A stretch of DNA of 37,660 nt from an uncultured bacterium (lineage in GTDB: Bacteria; Planctomycetota; Uabimicrobiia; Uabimicrobiales; JABWCH01). Made by a program: the position numbers and the translations under genes. Positions 17,377 to 25,723 of this stretch are shown here, piece after piece (within the stretch, counting starts at the first letter, position 1; each line of letters starts with the position of its first letter). Under the pieces are notes generated by a model. The model worked only from the letters and a program-made list of their open reading frames with translations, ran no database searches and was not told the DNA's origin. The stretch is taken from positions 1 through 37,660 of the forward strand of contig CALKWO010000222.1 in NCBI GenBank assembly GCA_938003875.1, in the 5' to 3' direction.

Positions 17377-17460
17377 TTTACCGCAGAGACGCAGAGGTTG
17401 CAGAGAAAATTTTTTAATATTTTTTATTCCTCTCTGCGTTCTCAGCGTCTCTGCGGTGAA
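17377..17460. repeat. Family A palindrome, copy 2, between convergent genes
   Basis: Left arm TTACCGCAGAGACGCAGAGG, right arm CTCAGCGTCTCTGCGGTGAA: nearly perfect arms of ~30 bases around an A/T-only centre (TTTTTTAATATTTTTTAT). It fills the gap between the stop codons of two convergent genes (17361 and 17467), where it could act as a bidirectional terminator. Confidence 0.8.
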
Positions 17461-17466
17461 AAATCT

Positions 17467-18177
17467 TTACCAAAAAATTTCCTGAGGCAGGAGTGGGTTT
17501 TCGTTTCTTATTTCCTCGCTAATCCTCCCGCTTCTCATGAAAAGAACACGGTGGGCGATTTTGGCTATAGCAGTGTTGTGCGTGATGATAATGCAGGTTT
17601 TTTGGGTTTTCCTGTTGATTTCGACCAGGGTATTCAATACCCATTTTCCTGTTTCATAGTCCAGGGCACCTGTAGGCTCATCGCATAGAAGCATGTCTGG
17701 ATTTTTGACAATGGCTCTGGCAATGGCTATGCGCTGCTGTTCCCCTCCCGAAAGCTGGAAGGGGAAATGATCCGATTTTTCCTGCATATTCACCCACTGC
17801 AATACCTGGCAAGAGTCCAGAGGCTCTTGGGAGATTTGCCTTGCAAGATCTATATTTTCCCTGGCTGTAAGGCTTGGCATAAGGTTATAAGACTGAAAAA
17901 CAAAGCCGACTTTATTCCTTCTGTAAAGGGTCATCTGTTCAGGGCTATAAGAAGAAATTTCCTGCCCCTGGAAGAGAATCTTTCCTGTATCGGAGGAATT
18001 CATCCCTCCCAGAATATTCAGAAGAGTGCTTTTGCCTGAACCAGAAGGCCCAAGAATGCACAAAATTTCCCCTGCCTGGACATCCATATCTGTATTCAAA
18101 AGGGCATGAACCTGTATTTCACCCATTGGGTAAGTCTTAGAAATTCCTTCTGTCCAAAGAATCTTGCTTGTGTTCAT
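17467..18177 (-). CDS. ABC transporter ATPase, LolD/MacB/FtsE type
   Basis: 236 residues. Walker A GPSGSGKST (43-51), Q-loop VFQSYNLMP (93-101), signature LSGGEQQRIAIARA (142-155), Walker B LLCDEPTGALD (163-173). The spacing and the YRRNKVGFVFQ...LMPSLTARENI block are typical of the lipoprotein-release/MacB subfamily. No permease gene is adjacent. It starts two bases after the stop of the PEP-CTERM gene upstream, with no visible ribosome binding site, so translation is probably coupled to it. Confidence 0.93.
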   Translation of the reverse strand: MNTSKILWTEGISKTYPMGEIQVHALLNTDMDVQAGEILCILGPSGSGKSTLLNILGGMNSSDTGKILFQGQEISSYSPEQMTLYRRNKVGFVFQSYNLMPSLTARENIDLARQISQEPLDSCQVLQWVNMQEKSDHFPFQLSGGEQQRIAIARAIVKNPDMLLCDEPTGALDYETGKWVLNTLVEINRKTQKTCIIITHNTAIAKIAHRVLFMRSGRISEEIRNENPLLPQEIFW

Positions 18178-18179
18178 AT

Positions 18180-18746
18180 TTATTTTTTATTGTTTCCGAA
18201 CATCAGAGTGAGTATTCCTAAGGCCATCAAAACAAGAGAACTGAACTCTGGGACACTGGCAACTCCGTTAAAAGAAACTTCCCGTATTTCTATTTGGTAT
18301 GCTGAAGTCAGAATAACAAAGTCTACTTTTTTGACATTCTGTACTGCGCTAAAAGCATAGATTTGTTGATCAAGGATGCTAATGGCATTGAGGGTACTTG
18401 TCGAACTTAGCAACATGCCCACCTCATTAAAAAAATCCAGGCGGAATGTTCTTACACCTTGATCTCCGATGTTGACATCATTCCAAAGAACAAAGCTTGT
18501 CAGATTAAAGTTCTGATTGAAGGTCAGGTGTACTGTTCCTGATGTGCTGGTAGATACAAATCCACCATCAGGAAATACATAATCGTTCGTTACTCCATCA
18601 GCTATTTTATCGAGAGTCCAGCTTGACAAATGAACCAGGCTTGTTGTAGGGGTAATCGAAGTATAAGGAATCAACGTGGCACTGGCAATACTCCCAAAAC
18701 ACAGAGCTATTGCCAAGAGTAAAGTAAAGAATATCTTATTTGACAT
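18180..18746 (-). CDS. PEP-CTERM-like secreted protein, discoidin-like
   Basis: 188 residues; AAAGGAAT before the ATG. Signal peptide 1-23 (ends SIASA), beta-rich middle with NLTSFVLWNDVNIGDQGVRTF and IEIREVSFNG resembling an F5/8C domain as in the 11544-12146 protein. C-terminus is VPEFSS, hydrophobic helix, NNKK: a variant signal with PEF in place of PEP. Overlaps the upstream gene by 11 bases. Confidence 0.8.
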   Translation of the reverse strand: MSNKIFFTLLLAIALCFGSIASATLIPYTSITPTTSLVHLSSWTLDKIADGVTNDYVFPDGGFVSTSTSGTVHLTFNQNFNLTSFVLWNDVNIGDQGVRTFRLDFFNEVGMLLSSTSTLNAISILDQQIYAFSAVQNVKKVDFVILTSAYQIEIREVSFNGVASVPEFSSLVLMALGILTLMFGNNKK

Positions 18747-19563
18747 TGTATATTCCTTTTAATCCCCAAAAAACACACAATGATAGCAACATCAGAACGC
18801 CAGAAAATGGCTCAGGGACGGCCTGTGTATGTGTGCTATGAGCACTATAGCTAAAAAGGTTCAGTGCCAATTTTTGCCAGTCACCTGTATAGTGTATTCC
18901 ACCGTAAGCAAAGTTATCTGTGTCTGCATAGAAAACAACAGAACCTGTACTAGCCGTTGGAGCTATAACAGAAACCATTCCGAATGTGTCTATCTTGGTG
19001 GATGTTCCAGGGGTTATTATTTGAGTCGTAGCATTAGAAGACCATCCTAAGGTACTGACTGTGCCAAAGGAGCCGTTGGTAAGCTCTGGAGCGATGGTAG
19101 TGTTGTTAATCGTAGTGGAACCGCCAGTGCTTCCTCCGCCAAATCCTACAGAGCCAAACAAAGATCCTAGAGTGTTTCCTGAGGCTACTGTACTACCATC
19201 TACAGAAACAATCAGACTCCCTCCTCTGTCCACAAAATCTTTTAAGGCCTGAGCTTGTGAAGTGGTTATATTGGCTCCGCCATAAGGAAACATAGCGACA
19301 AAAATATCTGCATCGGCCAAATTTTCAGCAGTGATGTCTGCTACATTGTTTATAGTGAACTGTACATCGTTCACTATTCCCGTAGGGCCAAAATAGGTAG
19401 GATCCAAAAGCTTTGATCTGTGCATTGTTGTATAGTCCCCAGATTCCAGGCTCCAGCCCGCTGGACCTGTATGATAGGACTTGATTTTATAAGTCGCTGC
19501 AGAAACTAAACCTGGGAAAAGTAGAAAGAGTAAGAAATAGAGTAAATTTATTTTAATTGGCAT
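18736..19563 (-). CDS. PEP-CTERM secreted protein with glutamine-amidotransferase-like (ThuA/DUF4350-like) core
   Basis: 275 residues; AAGGAAAA before the ATG. Signal peptide about 1-22. Residues 65-115 (ADADIFVAMFPYGGANITTS...LKDFVDRGGSLIVSVDGS) have the 'question, then step forward to a barrier' pattern of class-I GATase-like folds that lost the catalytic Cys. A low-complexity Gly/Ser/Thr stretch follows. C-terminus VPEPFSG, hydrophobic helix, short basic end. Likely displayed on the surface; substrate unknown. Confidence 0.8.
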   Translation of the reverse strand: MPIKINLLYFLLFLLFPGLVSAATYKIKSYHTGPAGWSLESGDYTTMHRSKLLDPTYFGPTGIVNDVQFTINNVADITAENLADADIFVAMFPYGGANITTSQAQALKDFVDRGGSLIVSVDGSTVASGNTLGSLFGSVGFGGGSTGGSTTINNTTIAPELTNGSFGTVSTLGWSSNATTQIITPGTSTKIDTFGMVSVIAPTASTGSVVFYADTDNFAYGGIHYTGDWQKLALNLFSYSAHSTHTQAVPEPFSGVLMLLSLCVFWGLKGIYNVK

Positions 19564-19636
19564 AGGTTTTTTCCTTTTATTTAGGTTTTTTAAAAAAAAT
19601 AATAGCCATAGGCATTACTTCTATATAGTTTGGATA

Positions 19637-20494
19637 TTAGAACTTATGATTTTTGTATCTTTTTTGCATCATAAAAGCATACAGCCCGAATAGCAGGAAT
19701 ACCCAGGTAGATGCTTCGGGAACGATTGTAATATCAGAGAGTACTCTTGCAGGATCGTCTGCTGCCGATAGTGTAGAAAGCCCCAGTACTCCATGATTGT
19801 TATTCCCGCTTAAATCCAATACAGTCTGGCTATCTAAAGCTTCATCGAAATTCCAATATCCAACCAATCCAGTGGTCGTTCCAGATATTGTTTTATTATA
19901 ATTTTCAGCAATTTGTTGATCTGTCCTTGCGATATTCCATATACGGACTTCATCTATAAGACCAGAGTAAGAATTTCGTGGGATTTGGCCTACAGGATAA
20001 CCACCATGATTGCTAAAACGATCTGTTCCAAGAAAAAGGTTCTCTGCACCTTGATAGAGTGCCTGGCTACCAATTGTTATAGTATTATCCAGCATACCAT
20101 TGATATAAATACGCATCTGGTTTCCATCATATACGCCTGCTATGTGCATCCATTGTGTGGAGGTTGCTGAAACAGTAGACGTGACCGAATAATCTCTATC
20201 TCCTACGGCTTCTTCAATATGAAAATAGGGGGCAGAATTATTTCCCACGTTGAGAGTATAGTTGTCAGAATTCCCTGTTCTTGCAGCATTTTTATATACC
20301 ACTCTTCCTACGCTTCCCCCTGGTGACGCTTTTACCCATGCTTCCACTGTCATGGCAGTGAGGCTTAAAGAATTGTTGTTATTCAAAATTTCTACAAAAT
20401 CATCGTATCCATCAAAAGAGAGGGCATAGTTGACTGCAAAAGTTTGAGATACAAAAAGGCAAAAAAATATTCCAAAAAGTATAAATTTTCTCAT
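19637..20494 (-). CDS. PEP-CTERM protein with LamG/concanavalin-A-like domain
   Basis: 285 residues from the ATG at 20494 (AGGAGAC upstream); the frame extension to 20530 has no such site. Signal peptide 1-20. Residues 25-200 follow the LamG_3 pattern: ALSFDGYDDFVEI, LTAMTVEAWVKA, QWMHIAGVYDGNQMRIYING, YSGLIDEVRIWNIARTDQQI, LVGYWNFDE. C-terminus VPEASTWVFLLFG...MQKRYK, a PEP-CTERM variant. Such proteins bind carbohydrate or mediate surface contacts. Confidence 0.88.
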   Translation of the reverse strand: MRKFILFGIFFCLFVSQTFAVNYALSFDGYDDFVEILNNNNSLSLTAMTVEAWVKASPGGSVGRVVYKNAARTGNSDNYTLNVGNNSAPYFHIEEAVGDRDYSVTSTVSATSTQWMHIAGVYDGNQMRIYINGMLDNTITIGSQALYQGAENLFLGTDRFSNHGGYPVGQIPRNSYSGLIDEVRIWNIARTDQQIAENYNKTISGTTTGLVGYWNFDEALDSQTVLDLSGNNNHGVLGLSTLSAADDPARVLSDITIVPEASTWVFLLFGLYAFMMQKRYKNHKF

Positions 20495-20531
20495 AAAAGT
20501 CTCCTTTGCTGCGAGCTTTCTGAGTGGCAAT

Positions 20532-20852
20532 TTAAAATTTTTCCAGCATAACTTTCATAACGCCACCGCACACATCCATCTCTCCATATCCTGGCTCTCC
20601 TAGCAGATCCACTTTGATAGTGGCAGGAGAAGATTCTTCGCACGATAGGATTTTTTGTGCTATTATCTTGACTCTTCCTTCTACGCATCCACCACCTACT
20701 GTACCTAAAAAACTGCCATCAGGCAAAAGAAGCATTTTGGCACTTTCTTTTCTGGGGGTTGCGCCCAGTGCTTCTACAACCGTTGCCAAAACGACATGCT
20801 GATCGTTTTGAGAATACTTTTGAATGGTCTGGTATATTTTCAAATCGTCCAT
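20532..20852 (-). CDS. XdhC/CoxI N-terminal-domain protein (single domain)
   Basis: 106 residues; AAGGTATC before the ATG. Contains VVLATVVEALGATPRKESAKMLLLPDG and LGTVGGGCVEG and ends CGGVMKVMLEKF, the complete XdhC_CoxI domain. Full XdhC proteins add a Rossmann domain; here the frame simply stops, and that half is found as a separate gene at 36824-37576. XdhC-type proteins insert or sulfurate the molybdenum cofactor of xanthine dehydrogenase-family enzymes. No such enzyme is in the window. Oddly placed within a run of PEP-CTERM genes, with 15-base and 37-base gaps. Confidence 0.88.
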   Translation of the reverse strand: MDDLKIYQTIQKYSQNDQHVVLATVVEALGATPRKESAKMLLLPDGSFLGTVGGGCVEGRVKIIAQKILSCEESSPATIKVDLLGEPGYGEMDVCGGVMKVMLEKF

Positions 20853-20867
20853 CTTGATACCTTACTA

Positions 20868-22223
20868 CTATAACTTTCTAAATTTTTTAAAGAAAAAGAA
20901 AAAAGCGATAGTAAAAAAATAGATTATATTGATTTCTGGAACAACTATAGCCTGTAGCTGGAATGTATAAACATTGCCTGCTGTCCCTAATGGCGCATCT
21001 TCATCTGTGGTAATGATAAGGGTAGCATTAGCCATACCGCTCATTCCAATATTATTAATAAATTGAAGCAGCAGAGGCAAAGAGCCTCCTTTATGGATTA
21101 CCATACCTGGAGTAAAGCCTGAATAAGAAAAAAGAGAAGCATTTTCCCCTGTAATCTGTAAGCTCAATATAGTAAGGTCTGTCAGATCACTCAGGGCTAT
21201 ATCTGTTGTTATATTGCTTATATCCAGAGTTTGAGAGGCAGAGTCACCTGGTTGTAAAATTCCAAAATCCAGTGTAGAACCTTGTATAGCAGAAGTATAT
21301 ACTTCAGGGCCTACAGCCGAGCCTGTAAGTGTTTGGGATGAATTCCCTGCATTGCTGGTAATATCTACTGTTGCAGCAACCGTAGTACCTCTATTTTCAG
21401 GTGTATAAGTAAATGTACGAGATGAAATTCCCCCTGAGGTCAGGCTAAAAGCAGTATTGTCCATATTGGGAGTGACATAGGAATCATTTATAGCAGGGCC
21501 AATCGTTCCTGTCAATGTCCCTCCACCAGTATTGGTTACTGTAATATCAGCAGTTTTGCTGGTGCCGACACGTACATTTCCAAAATCTGTTTTGTTTACT
21601 CCTAAAGTTACAGGAATAGCCACCTGGTTATAGGTAAAGGAAAATGTCCAGGTACTAAAACCATCATAGCTGCTTTGTACACTGTCGTTAGCTCTAACAG
21701 CAAATCCATAATTGGGTTTTACCTGGTTGAGCCAGTCTTCTATCATTTTATTGAAACTGGCATTCGCACTACCTGAGGTGGGATAAGCATAGGTGCTAGT
21801 ATTGATCCTTCCTCCTGCCTGGACTGCGCTGGCAAGATTGCCTTCAATGTTATTGTAAGTTGGGCTAACAGAACCAGATACCCAATTGGCAAGAATTGGA
21901 TTGATAACACTGCTACCAGTGTAGTGTGTACCTTCCCCTTCTGACATACTGAAGGATGCTCCAGTAACGACAAACTGATAGCCTGGAGTATGAGAATTGA
22001 TAATAGAACTAAGATCGAAATACAAAATTTTATGAACACGAACCCCATGCCCATAACCAAACGCTGTGTTGTTGAGGTATGCTGTAGTGGGACTAAAACT
22101 GCCATAAGGGCCGCTTCCTGTCCCTACGGCACCATGTTTGCTAGTGTTGGCCTGGGTAAAGCTTATCGTGGCAGCCTGGGCTGCCATACACGTCAATAGA
22201 ACATACAGCCATAGTATTTTCAT
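20868..22223 (-). CDS. Secreted multi-domain protein, choice-of-anchor D repeats, degenerate PEP-CTERM
   Basis: 451 residues; AGGAGG before the ATG. Signal peptide 1-17. Residues 20-195 resemble DNRLRE-type domains (KILYFDLSSI...GASFSMSEGEG, MIEDWL). Residues 205-330 and 310-430 are Ig-like 'choice-of-anchor D' repeats (TDFGNVRVGTSKTADITVTNTG, LDFGILQPGDSASQTLDISN). C-terminus VPEINII, a phenylalanine-only-like helix and KKFRK: only the VPE of the PEP motif remains. Probably surface anchored by the same route. Confidence 0.82.
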   Translation of the reverse strand: MKILWLYVLLTCMAAQAATISFTQANTSKHGAVGTGSGPYGSFSPTTAYLNNTAFGYGHGVRVHKILYFDLSSIINSHTPGYQFVVTGASFSMSEGEGTHYTGSSVINPILANWVSGSVSPTYNNIEGNLASAVQAGGRINTSTYAYPTSGSANASFNKMIEDWLNQVKPNYGFAVRANDSVQSSYDGFSTWTFSFTYNQVAIPVTLGVNKTDFGNVRVGTSKTADITVTNTGGGTLTGTIGPAINDSYVTPNMDNTAFSLTSGGISSRTFTYTPENRGTTVAATVDITSNAGNSSQTLTGSAVGPEVYTSAIQGSTLDFGILQPGDSASQTLDISNITTDIALSDLTDLTILSLQITGENASLFSYSGFTPGMVIHKGGSLPLLLQFINNIGMSGMANATLIITTDEDAPLGTAGNVYTFQLQAIVVPEINIIYFFTIAFFFFFKKFRKL

Positions 22224-22294
22224 AATCCCCTCCTGCTAGCTAGAAAGCACTCTATAGTTTAGTTTTATTTCTACAGACAAAAATCCCAAGATAT

Positions 22295-22303
22295 AGTATA
22301 GCA
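22295..22303 (-). promoter_or_regulatory. Extended -10 promoter for the 20868-22223 gene and its operon
   Basis: On the minus strand TGC precedes TATACT, an extended -10 element. The -35 region is poor (T-rich). It lies ~70 bases before the ATG and is the best promoter in the gap. Confidence 0.4.
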
Positions 22304-22394
22304 AACTTATTGCAGATAAAAAAGAAAAAAACTGATTTTAAAAAACAAATACAAATCCCTAAAATATAATAGACAAAATGAAATAAAGGCTATA

Positions 22395-22603
22395 AAATAG
22401 ATAGCTTAACAGAATCTGTGATATGTATAGTTTATATAAAAAATAAGGCTGAATACCGCCTGCTGGAGCAGATGCTATTGTCATAGCACTGCTCATCTGG
22501 CACAGGAAAAATTGGCTAAGGGCAGGCTTTGTTATTGATGGCATTTTATAAATGAAGACTGGTAACACAGAAAACGTTAGAATAGCAAATAGATGGCTTA
22601 ACA
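22395..22603. repeat. Family C MITE-like element, full copy with direct-repeat flanks
   Basis: The ends pair: TTAACAGAATCTGTG (22406-22420) with CACAGAAAACGTTAG (22566-22580), an imperfect inverted repeat. A central hairpin GAGCAG-TGCTAT/ATAGCA-CTGCTC lies inside. It is bounded by a 17-base direct repeat AAATAGATRGCTTAACA (22395-22411 and 22587-22603, one mismatch). The first ~75 bases recur at the window end, and a collapsed form at 15103-15167. No coding capacity. The remainder of the 421-base gap (22224-22645) is AT-rich with nothing else I can name. Confidence 0.7.
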
Positions 22604-22645
22604 TTTTTGGAAAAATTTTTAATCTCTTTGAAAAGGATTTAAAAA

Positions 22646-22846
22646 ATGCAGTGGCTTCAATTTTTATACCAGTTTGGGATTGGGGGTATTATCTTTCTTT
22701 TGGGACTCATAGTTTGTATACGCTTTGAAAGAAAGTCGGGAAACAACGATCCTGATTTGAGCTATTATAGAAATTGGTTGATTGCAGGCTATGCGTATTA
22801 TTTTCTTTTTTTCTTGCTATGGCAAATCCTTGCTACCACAACATAG
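22646..22846 (+). CDS. Small two-helix membrane protein, putative symporter partner
   Basis: 66 residues; AAAGGA before the ATG. Two membrane helices (about 9-25 and 45-62) joined by a polar loop with conserved-looking RFERKSGNNDPDLSYYRNW. It ends 15 bases before the sodium:solute symporter, and small DUF485/DUF997-type two-TM proteins accompany several members of that family (as YjcH with ActP, YhdT with PanF). I do not recognise the exact family. Confidence 0.75.
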   Translation: MQWLQFLYQFGIGGIIFLLGLIVCIRFERKSGNNDPDLSYYRNWLIAGYAYYFLFFLLWQILATTT

Positions 22847-22861
22847 GAAAGGCGAAGATAC

Positions 22862-24676
22862 ATGGGAACACCATTGGATTATTGTGTTATTTTGGTTTAC
22901 TTTATAGCTATTCTAGGATTTGGGATGTTTTTTGGGAAATATGCACGCACAACAAAACAATTTTTTTTGGGTGGACAGCGTTTTTCCTGGTGGCTTATAG
23001 GATTTTCTACCATTGCATCTCTTGTCGGGTCTTATAGTTTCATAAAATACTCTGCTGTTGCCTATACTCACGGCTTATCCAGCTCTATGAGCTATCTCAA
23101 TGACTGGTTTATCATGCCCCTTTTTCTTTTGGGCTGGCTTCCTATCATCTTTTTCTCCAGAATCATCAGCATCCCAGAATATTTTGAAAAACGCTTCAGT
23201 CCAGGCGTGCGATTGGCTGCAACGATCATATTGCTTGTATACATGATAGGATATATTGGCATCAATATCTATACTATGGGTATTGCGATCAAAGCAATGC
23301 TAGGATGGTCGCTTATCACGTCTTGTGTAGTGATTTCTATCATTACCTCCCTCTATGTAACAGCAGGAGGCCAGACATCCGTTATCATGACAGACCTGAT
23401 ACAAGGGATTTTGCTTCTTGTGGCAGGGCTTGTCCTTTTTATCGTGGGAATCTTTGCGGTCGGCGGTTTTGTGCCTTTCTGGAATAGCCTGCCTCCAGAA
23501 CATCGGCTTCCCTTTGCTCCTTTTAATTCCCCTGCATCCTTTAATTTCGTAGGGATTTTCTGGCAAGATGCTATTGCAGGCAGCATTGCTTTTTACTTTA
23601 TGAACCAGGGAATCCTGATGCGGTTTCTTTCCTCGAAAAGCGTAAACGATGCAAGAAAATCTATGATCTTTGTGGCGTTCCTTATGATGCCTCTGACCGC
23701 TTTAGCCGTTGCTAGTGCTGGCTGGATAGGCAGGTCCATGGTTTCTCAAGGTCTTCTCCCTGAAACCACAAAATCAAAAGACATCTTTGTCGTTGTATCT
23801 AACGTTCTCTGCTCTCCTGGAGTCTTTGGCCTTATCATGGCCGCTCTCACCGCTGCCCTTATGTCAACGATAGATACCCTCATCAATGCTGTCAGTGCTG
23901 TTTTCGTAAACGATATATGGAAGCCTTATGTCATTTCCACTAAAGAGGATAAATACTATCTGAACGTGGCACGAATTTCCTCCATAGCAACAGGAATTGT
24001 GGGTCTTGCCCTTGTCCCTGTATTTGCCTCTTTTGAGTCGATTTATGCTGCTCATGGAGCTTTTACCGCTGCCATTACACCCGCTATGATCGTCGCTATT
24101 CTCCTGAGCTTTCTCTGGAAGAGATACACGACATGGGCTGCCTTCTGGACACTCACAGCAGGAACGCTCATCACCGCTATTTCTATAGCCTATCCTTCTC
24201 TGGTTTATCCCTTTGCTCATGGTACACCTTCTGACGATGGTTATATTTTCATGAGAGCCTTTTTTGGAATCCTTGTTTCTCTGGCGATAGGGATTGGAGT
24301 TTCTCTTTTTACCAAGCCCAAAGCAGAAAAGGAAATTGCAGGTCTTGTGGTTGGTACGATTCAACATGCTATCAGAGCAATGAAAAACGGCTCTGATCCC
24401 AACTATGCTAAAGGCAAGCGAATCAAAGGAAATTTCCAGGAAATTCCAGGCGATGGGATTCGTGTCTCCCAAAAACAAATGGAAATTTTAGCAGCCAGGC
24501 CAGGGGATCTGGTTTTTGTATCCGACGCAAGATGGTGGCTAGGTGGTCTGAAGGCAAGCCAGGCATTTTTATTGCCGCCTCATAACCAGGACGACCGCAT
24601 CGAAATCGGAAAAGATCTGGCTTACGAAGCCTCCCTTACTTCAGATAGATTGGTTACTGTAGAAAAAATATTGTAA
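22862..24676 (+). CDS. Sodium:solute symporter (SSS family)
   Basis: 604 residues; AGGAAAGG before the ATG. About 13 membrane helices fill residues 5-490. Typical features: FFLGGQRFSWWLIGFSTIASLVGSYSFIKYSA (helix 2 with the Na-site region), ISIPEYFEKRF, VTAGGQTSVIMTDLIQG, and AALTAALMSTIDTLINAVSAVFVNDIWKP (helix 9 signature). A ~110-residue cytoplasmic C-terminal extension (after FTKPKAEKE) is longer than in PutP and is not recognised. Substrate unknown; sugars, carboxylates and amino acids are all possible in this family. Confidence 0.93.
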   Translation: MGTPLDYCVILVYFIAILGFGMFFGKYARTTKQFFLGGQRFSWWLIGFSTIASLVGSYSFIKYSAVAYTHGLSSSMSYLNDWFIMPLFLLGWLPIIFFSRIISIPEYFEKRFSPGVRLAATIILLVYMIGYIGINIYTMGIAIKAMLGWSLITSCVVISIITSLYVTAGGQTSVIMTDLIQGILLLVAGLVLFIVGIFAVGGFVPFWNSLPPEHRLPFAPFNSPASFNFVGIFWQDAIAGSIAFYFMNQGILMRFLSSKSVNDARKSMIFVAFLMMPLTALAVASAGWIGRSMVSQGLLPETTKSKDIFVVVSNVLCSPGVFGLIMAALTAALMSTIDTLINAVSAVFVNDIWKPYVISTKEDKYYLNVARISSIATGIVGLALVPVFASFESIYAAHGAFTAAITPAMIVAILLSFLWKRYTTWAAFWTLTAGTLITAISIAYPSLVYPFAHGTPSDDGYIFMRAFFGILVSLAIGIGVSLFTKPKAEKEIAGLVVGTIQHAIRAMKNGSDPNYAKGKRIKGNFQEIPGDGIRVSQKQMEILAARPGDLVFVSDARWWLGGLKASQAFLLPPHNQDDRIEIGKDLAYEASLTSDRLVTVEKIL

Positions 24677-24685
24677 ACTTTTGCA

Positions 24686-24714
24686 TTGCTCCCTGTTGGT
24701 TTAGCTGGTATAAT
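24686..24714 (+). promoter_or_regulatory. Sigma-70-type promoter for the 24853 gene
   Basis: TTGCTC (24686-24691), 17 bases, TATAAT (24709-24714) with a TG two bases upstream (extended -10). Just after the symporter stop and ~140 bases before the next start; a leader of ~130 bases results. Confidence 0.55.
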
Positions 24715-24852
24715 ACTTTTTTACTTTGGGATATTGCTTCCCAACTTGGTCAATACTATTTTCATGATGATTTTGTTTTCGCCTGGCACTTGGTTCAATG
24801 TGTACAGAAGATTGCATCTCATCATAGTTACTAAAATTTAGGAGGTTAAGTC

Positions 24853-25623
24853 ATGAAGATTTTTTTGGGGATACTTGTTTTGCTTTGCACCTGGGTCAGT
24901 GCAGAGACATCCCTTATTTTCAGCTATAATGACTATAGCTGCGGATGGGAGATAGGCACTTCTGGTTATACAGAGCTGACTCATGAGAATTCTTTTCGCA
25001 TGATTACCAATGTCGCTGTTTATGCTGCTCGTGGCCGTAGCCAGGTTACAATGGCGCAGGTTGTCCATAATGGTGATTGGAATTGCGATGGGGCAGTGAT
25101 AGATATAGTCCAATCGCAGATCACTGCCCGTGTTTCTCAAATGACTACCATTTTATCGCCTGCTAAAAATCCTAACACCGACGATTTATCCAGCATAGAC
25201 TTATTGGTTATTATGGGGCATGATAGCTTTTCTTTTACCCAGGCAGGGCTGAATAACATCAAAGCTTTCCTGGATCGTGGTGGAGTTTTGTTTGCTGATG
25301 ATTGCAACCAACAACCAACAGGCCCTTTTGCTACTTCTTTAAAAAGCGTTGTCCAGACTCTATATGGTGTAGAATTTAGCAATTTAGACCCTTATAATCC
25401 TGTATATAAAACTTACTATAATTTTGATGGAAACAATTCAAGTTATACTCCAGAAGGATATGGAACGCAATGGGCGACCTATCAATTACAAGGACTTTCA
25501 GTGTATACTCCTAACTTACCTGAAAATGTAATTGACTGGCCCTCCACTCCTGAGCCTATGTCTATAGTGTTTTTAGCAATAGGTATTTTAGGCGTATTTT
25601 TCAAAAAATATTATAGTAGATAA
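24853..25623 (+). CDS. PEP-CTERM secreted protein with DUF4159-like core
   Basis: 256 residues; strong AGGAGG at 24840-24845. Signal peptide 1-18. Residues 85-165 contain LSSIDLLVIMGHDSFSFTQAGL, NNIKAFLDRGGVLFADDCN, which follow DUF4159 (amidotransferase-like fold, 'GH..F..L..Yl..GGfl..Dd'). C-terminus TPEPMSIVFLAIGILGVFFKKYYSR, a PEP-CTERM signal with Thr for Val. Own promoter and leader; function unknown. Confidence 0.85.
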   Translation: MKIFLGILVLLCTWVSAETSLIFSYNDYSCGWEIGTSGYTELTHENSFRMITNVAVYAARGRSQVTMAQVVHNGDWNCDGAVIDIVQSQITARVSQMTTILSPAKNPNTDDLSSIDLLVIMGHDSFSFTQAGLNNIKAFLDRGGVLFADDCNQQPTGPFATSLKSVVQTLYGVEFSNLDPYNPVYKTYYNFDGNNSSYTPEGYGTQWATYQLQGLSVYTPNLPENVIDWPSTPEPMSIVFLAIGILGVFFKKYYSR

Positions 25624-25629
25624 CAGCAT

Positions 25630-25682
25630 GAGTACCGCAGGTAAGATAGTCTTACAAAACCCAAAACAAGCCTGCGGTACTC
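25630..25682 (+). terminator. Nested hairpin after the PEP-CTERM gene, possible terminator
   Basis: Outer stem GAGTACCGCAGG/CCTGCGGTACTC (25630-25641 with 25671-25682) encloses an inner hairpin GTAAGA-TAG-TCTTAC (25641-25655). The following TTCTCATTTCTT is only moderately T-rich, so it may be a terminator or another extragenic palindrome. Confidence 0.55.
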
Positions 25683-25723
25683 TTCTCATTTCTTAACTCT
25701 TTATAAACAATGGAATAATACTT

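Noticed and set aside
23864..24478. Minus-strand open frame of 204 codons
   Set aside because: Lies entirely inside the symporter gene on the opposite strand; composition is that of a shadow frame.
24721..24852. Riboswitch in the ~130-base leader of the DUF4159-like gene
   Set aside because: No known aptamer motif and no terminator/antiterminator pair seen.
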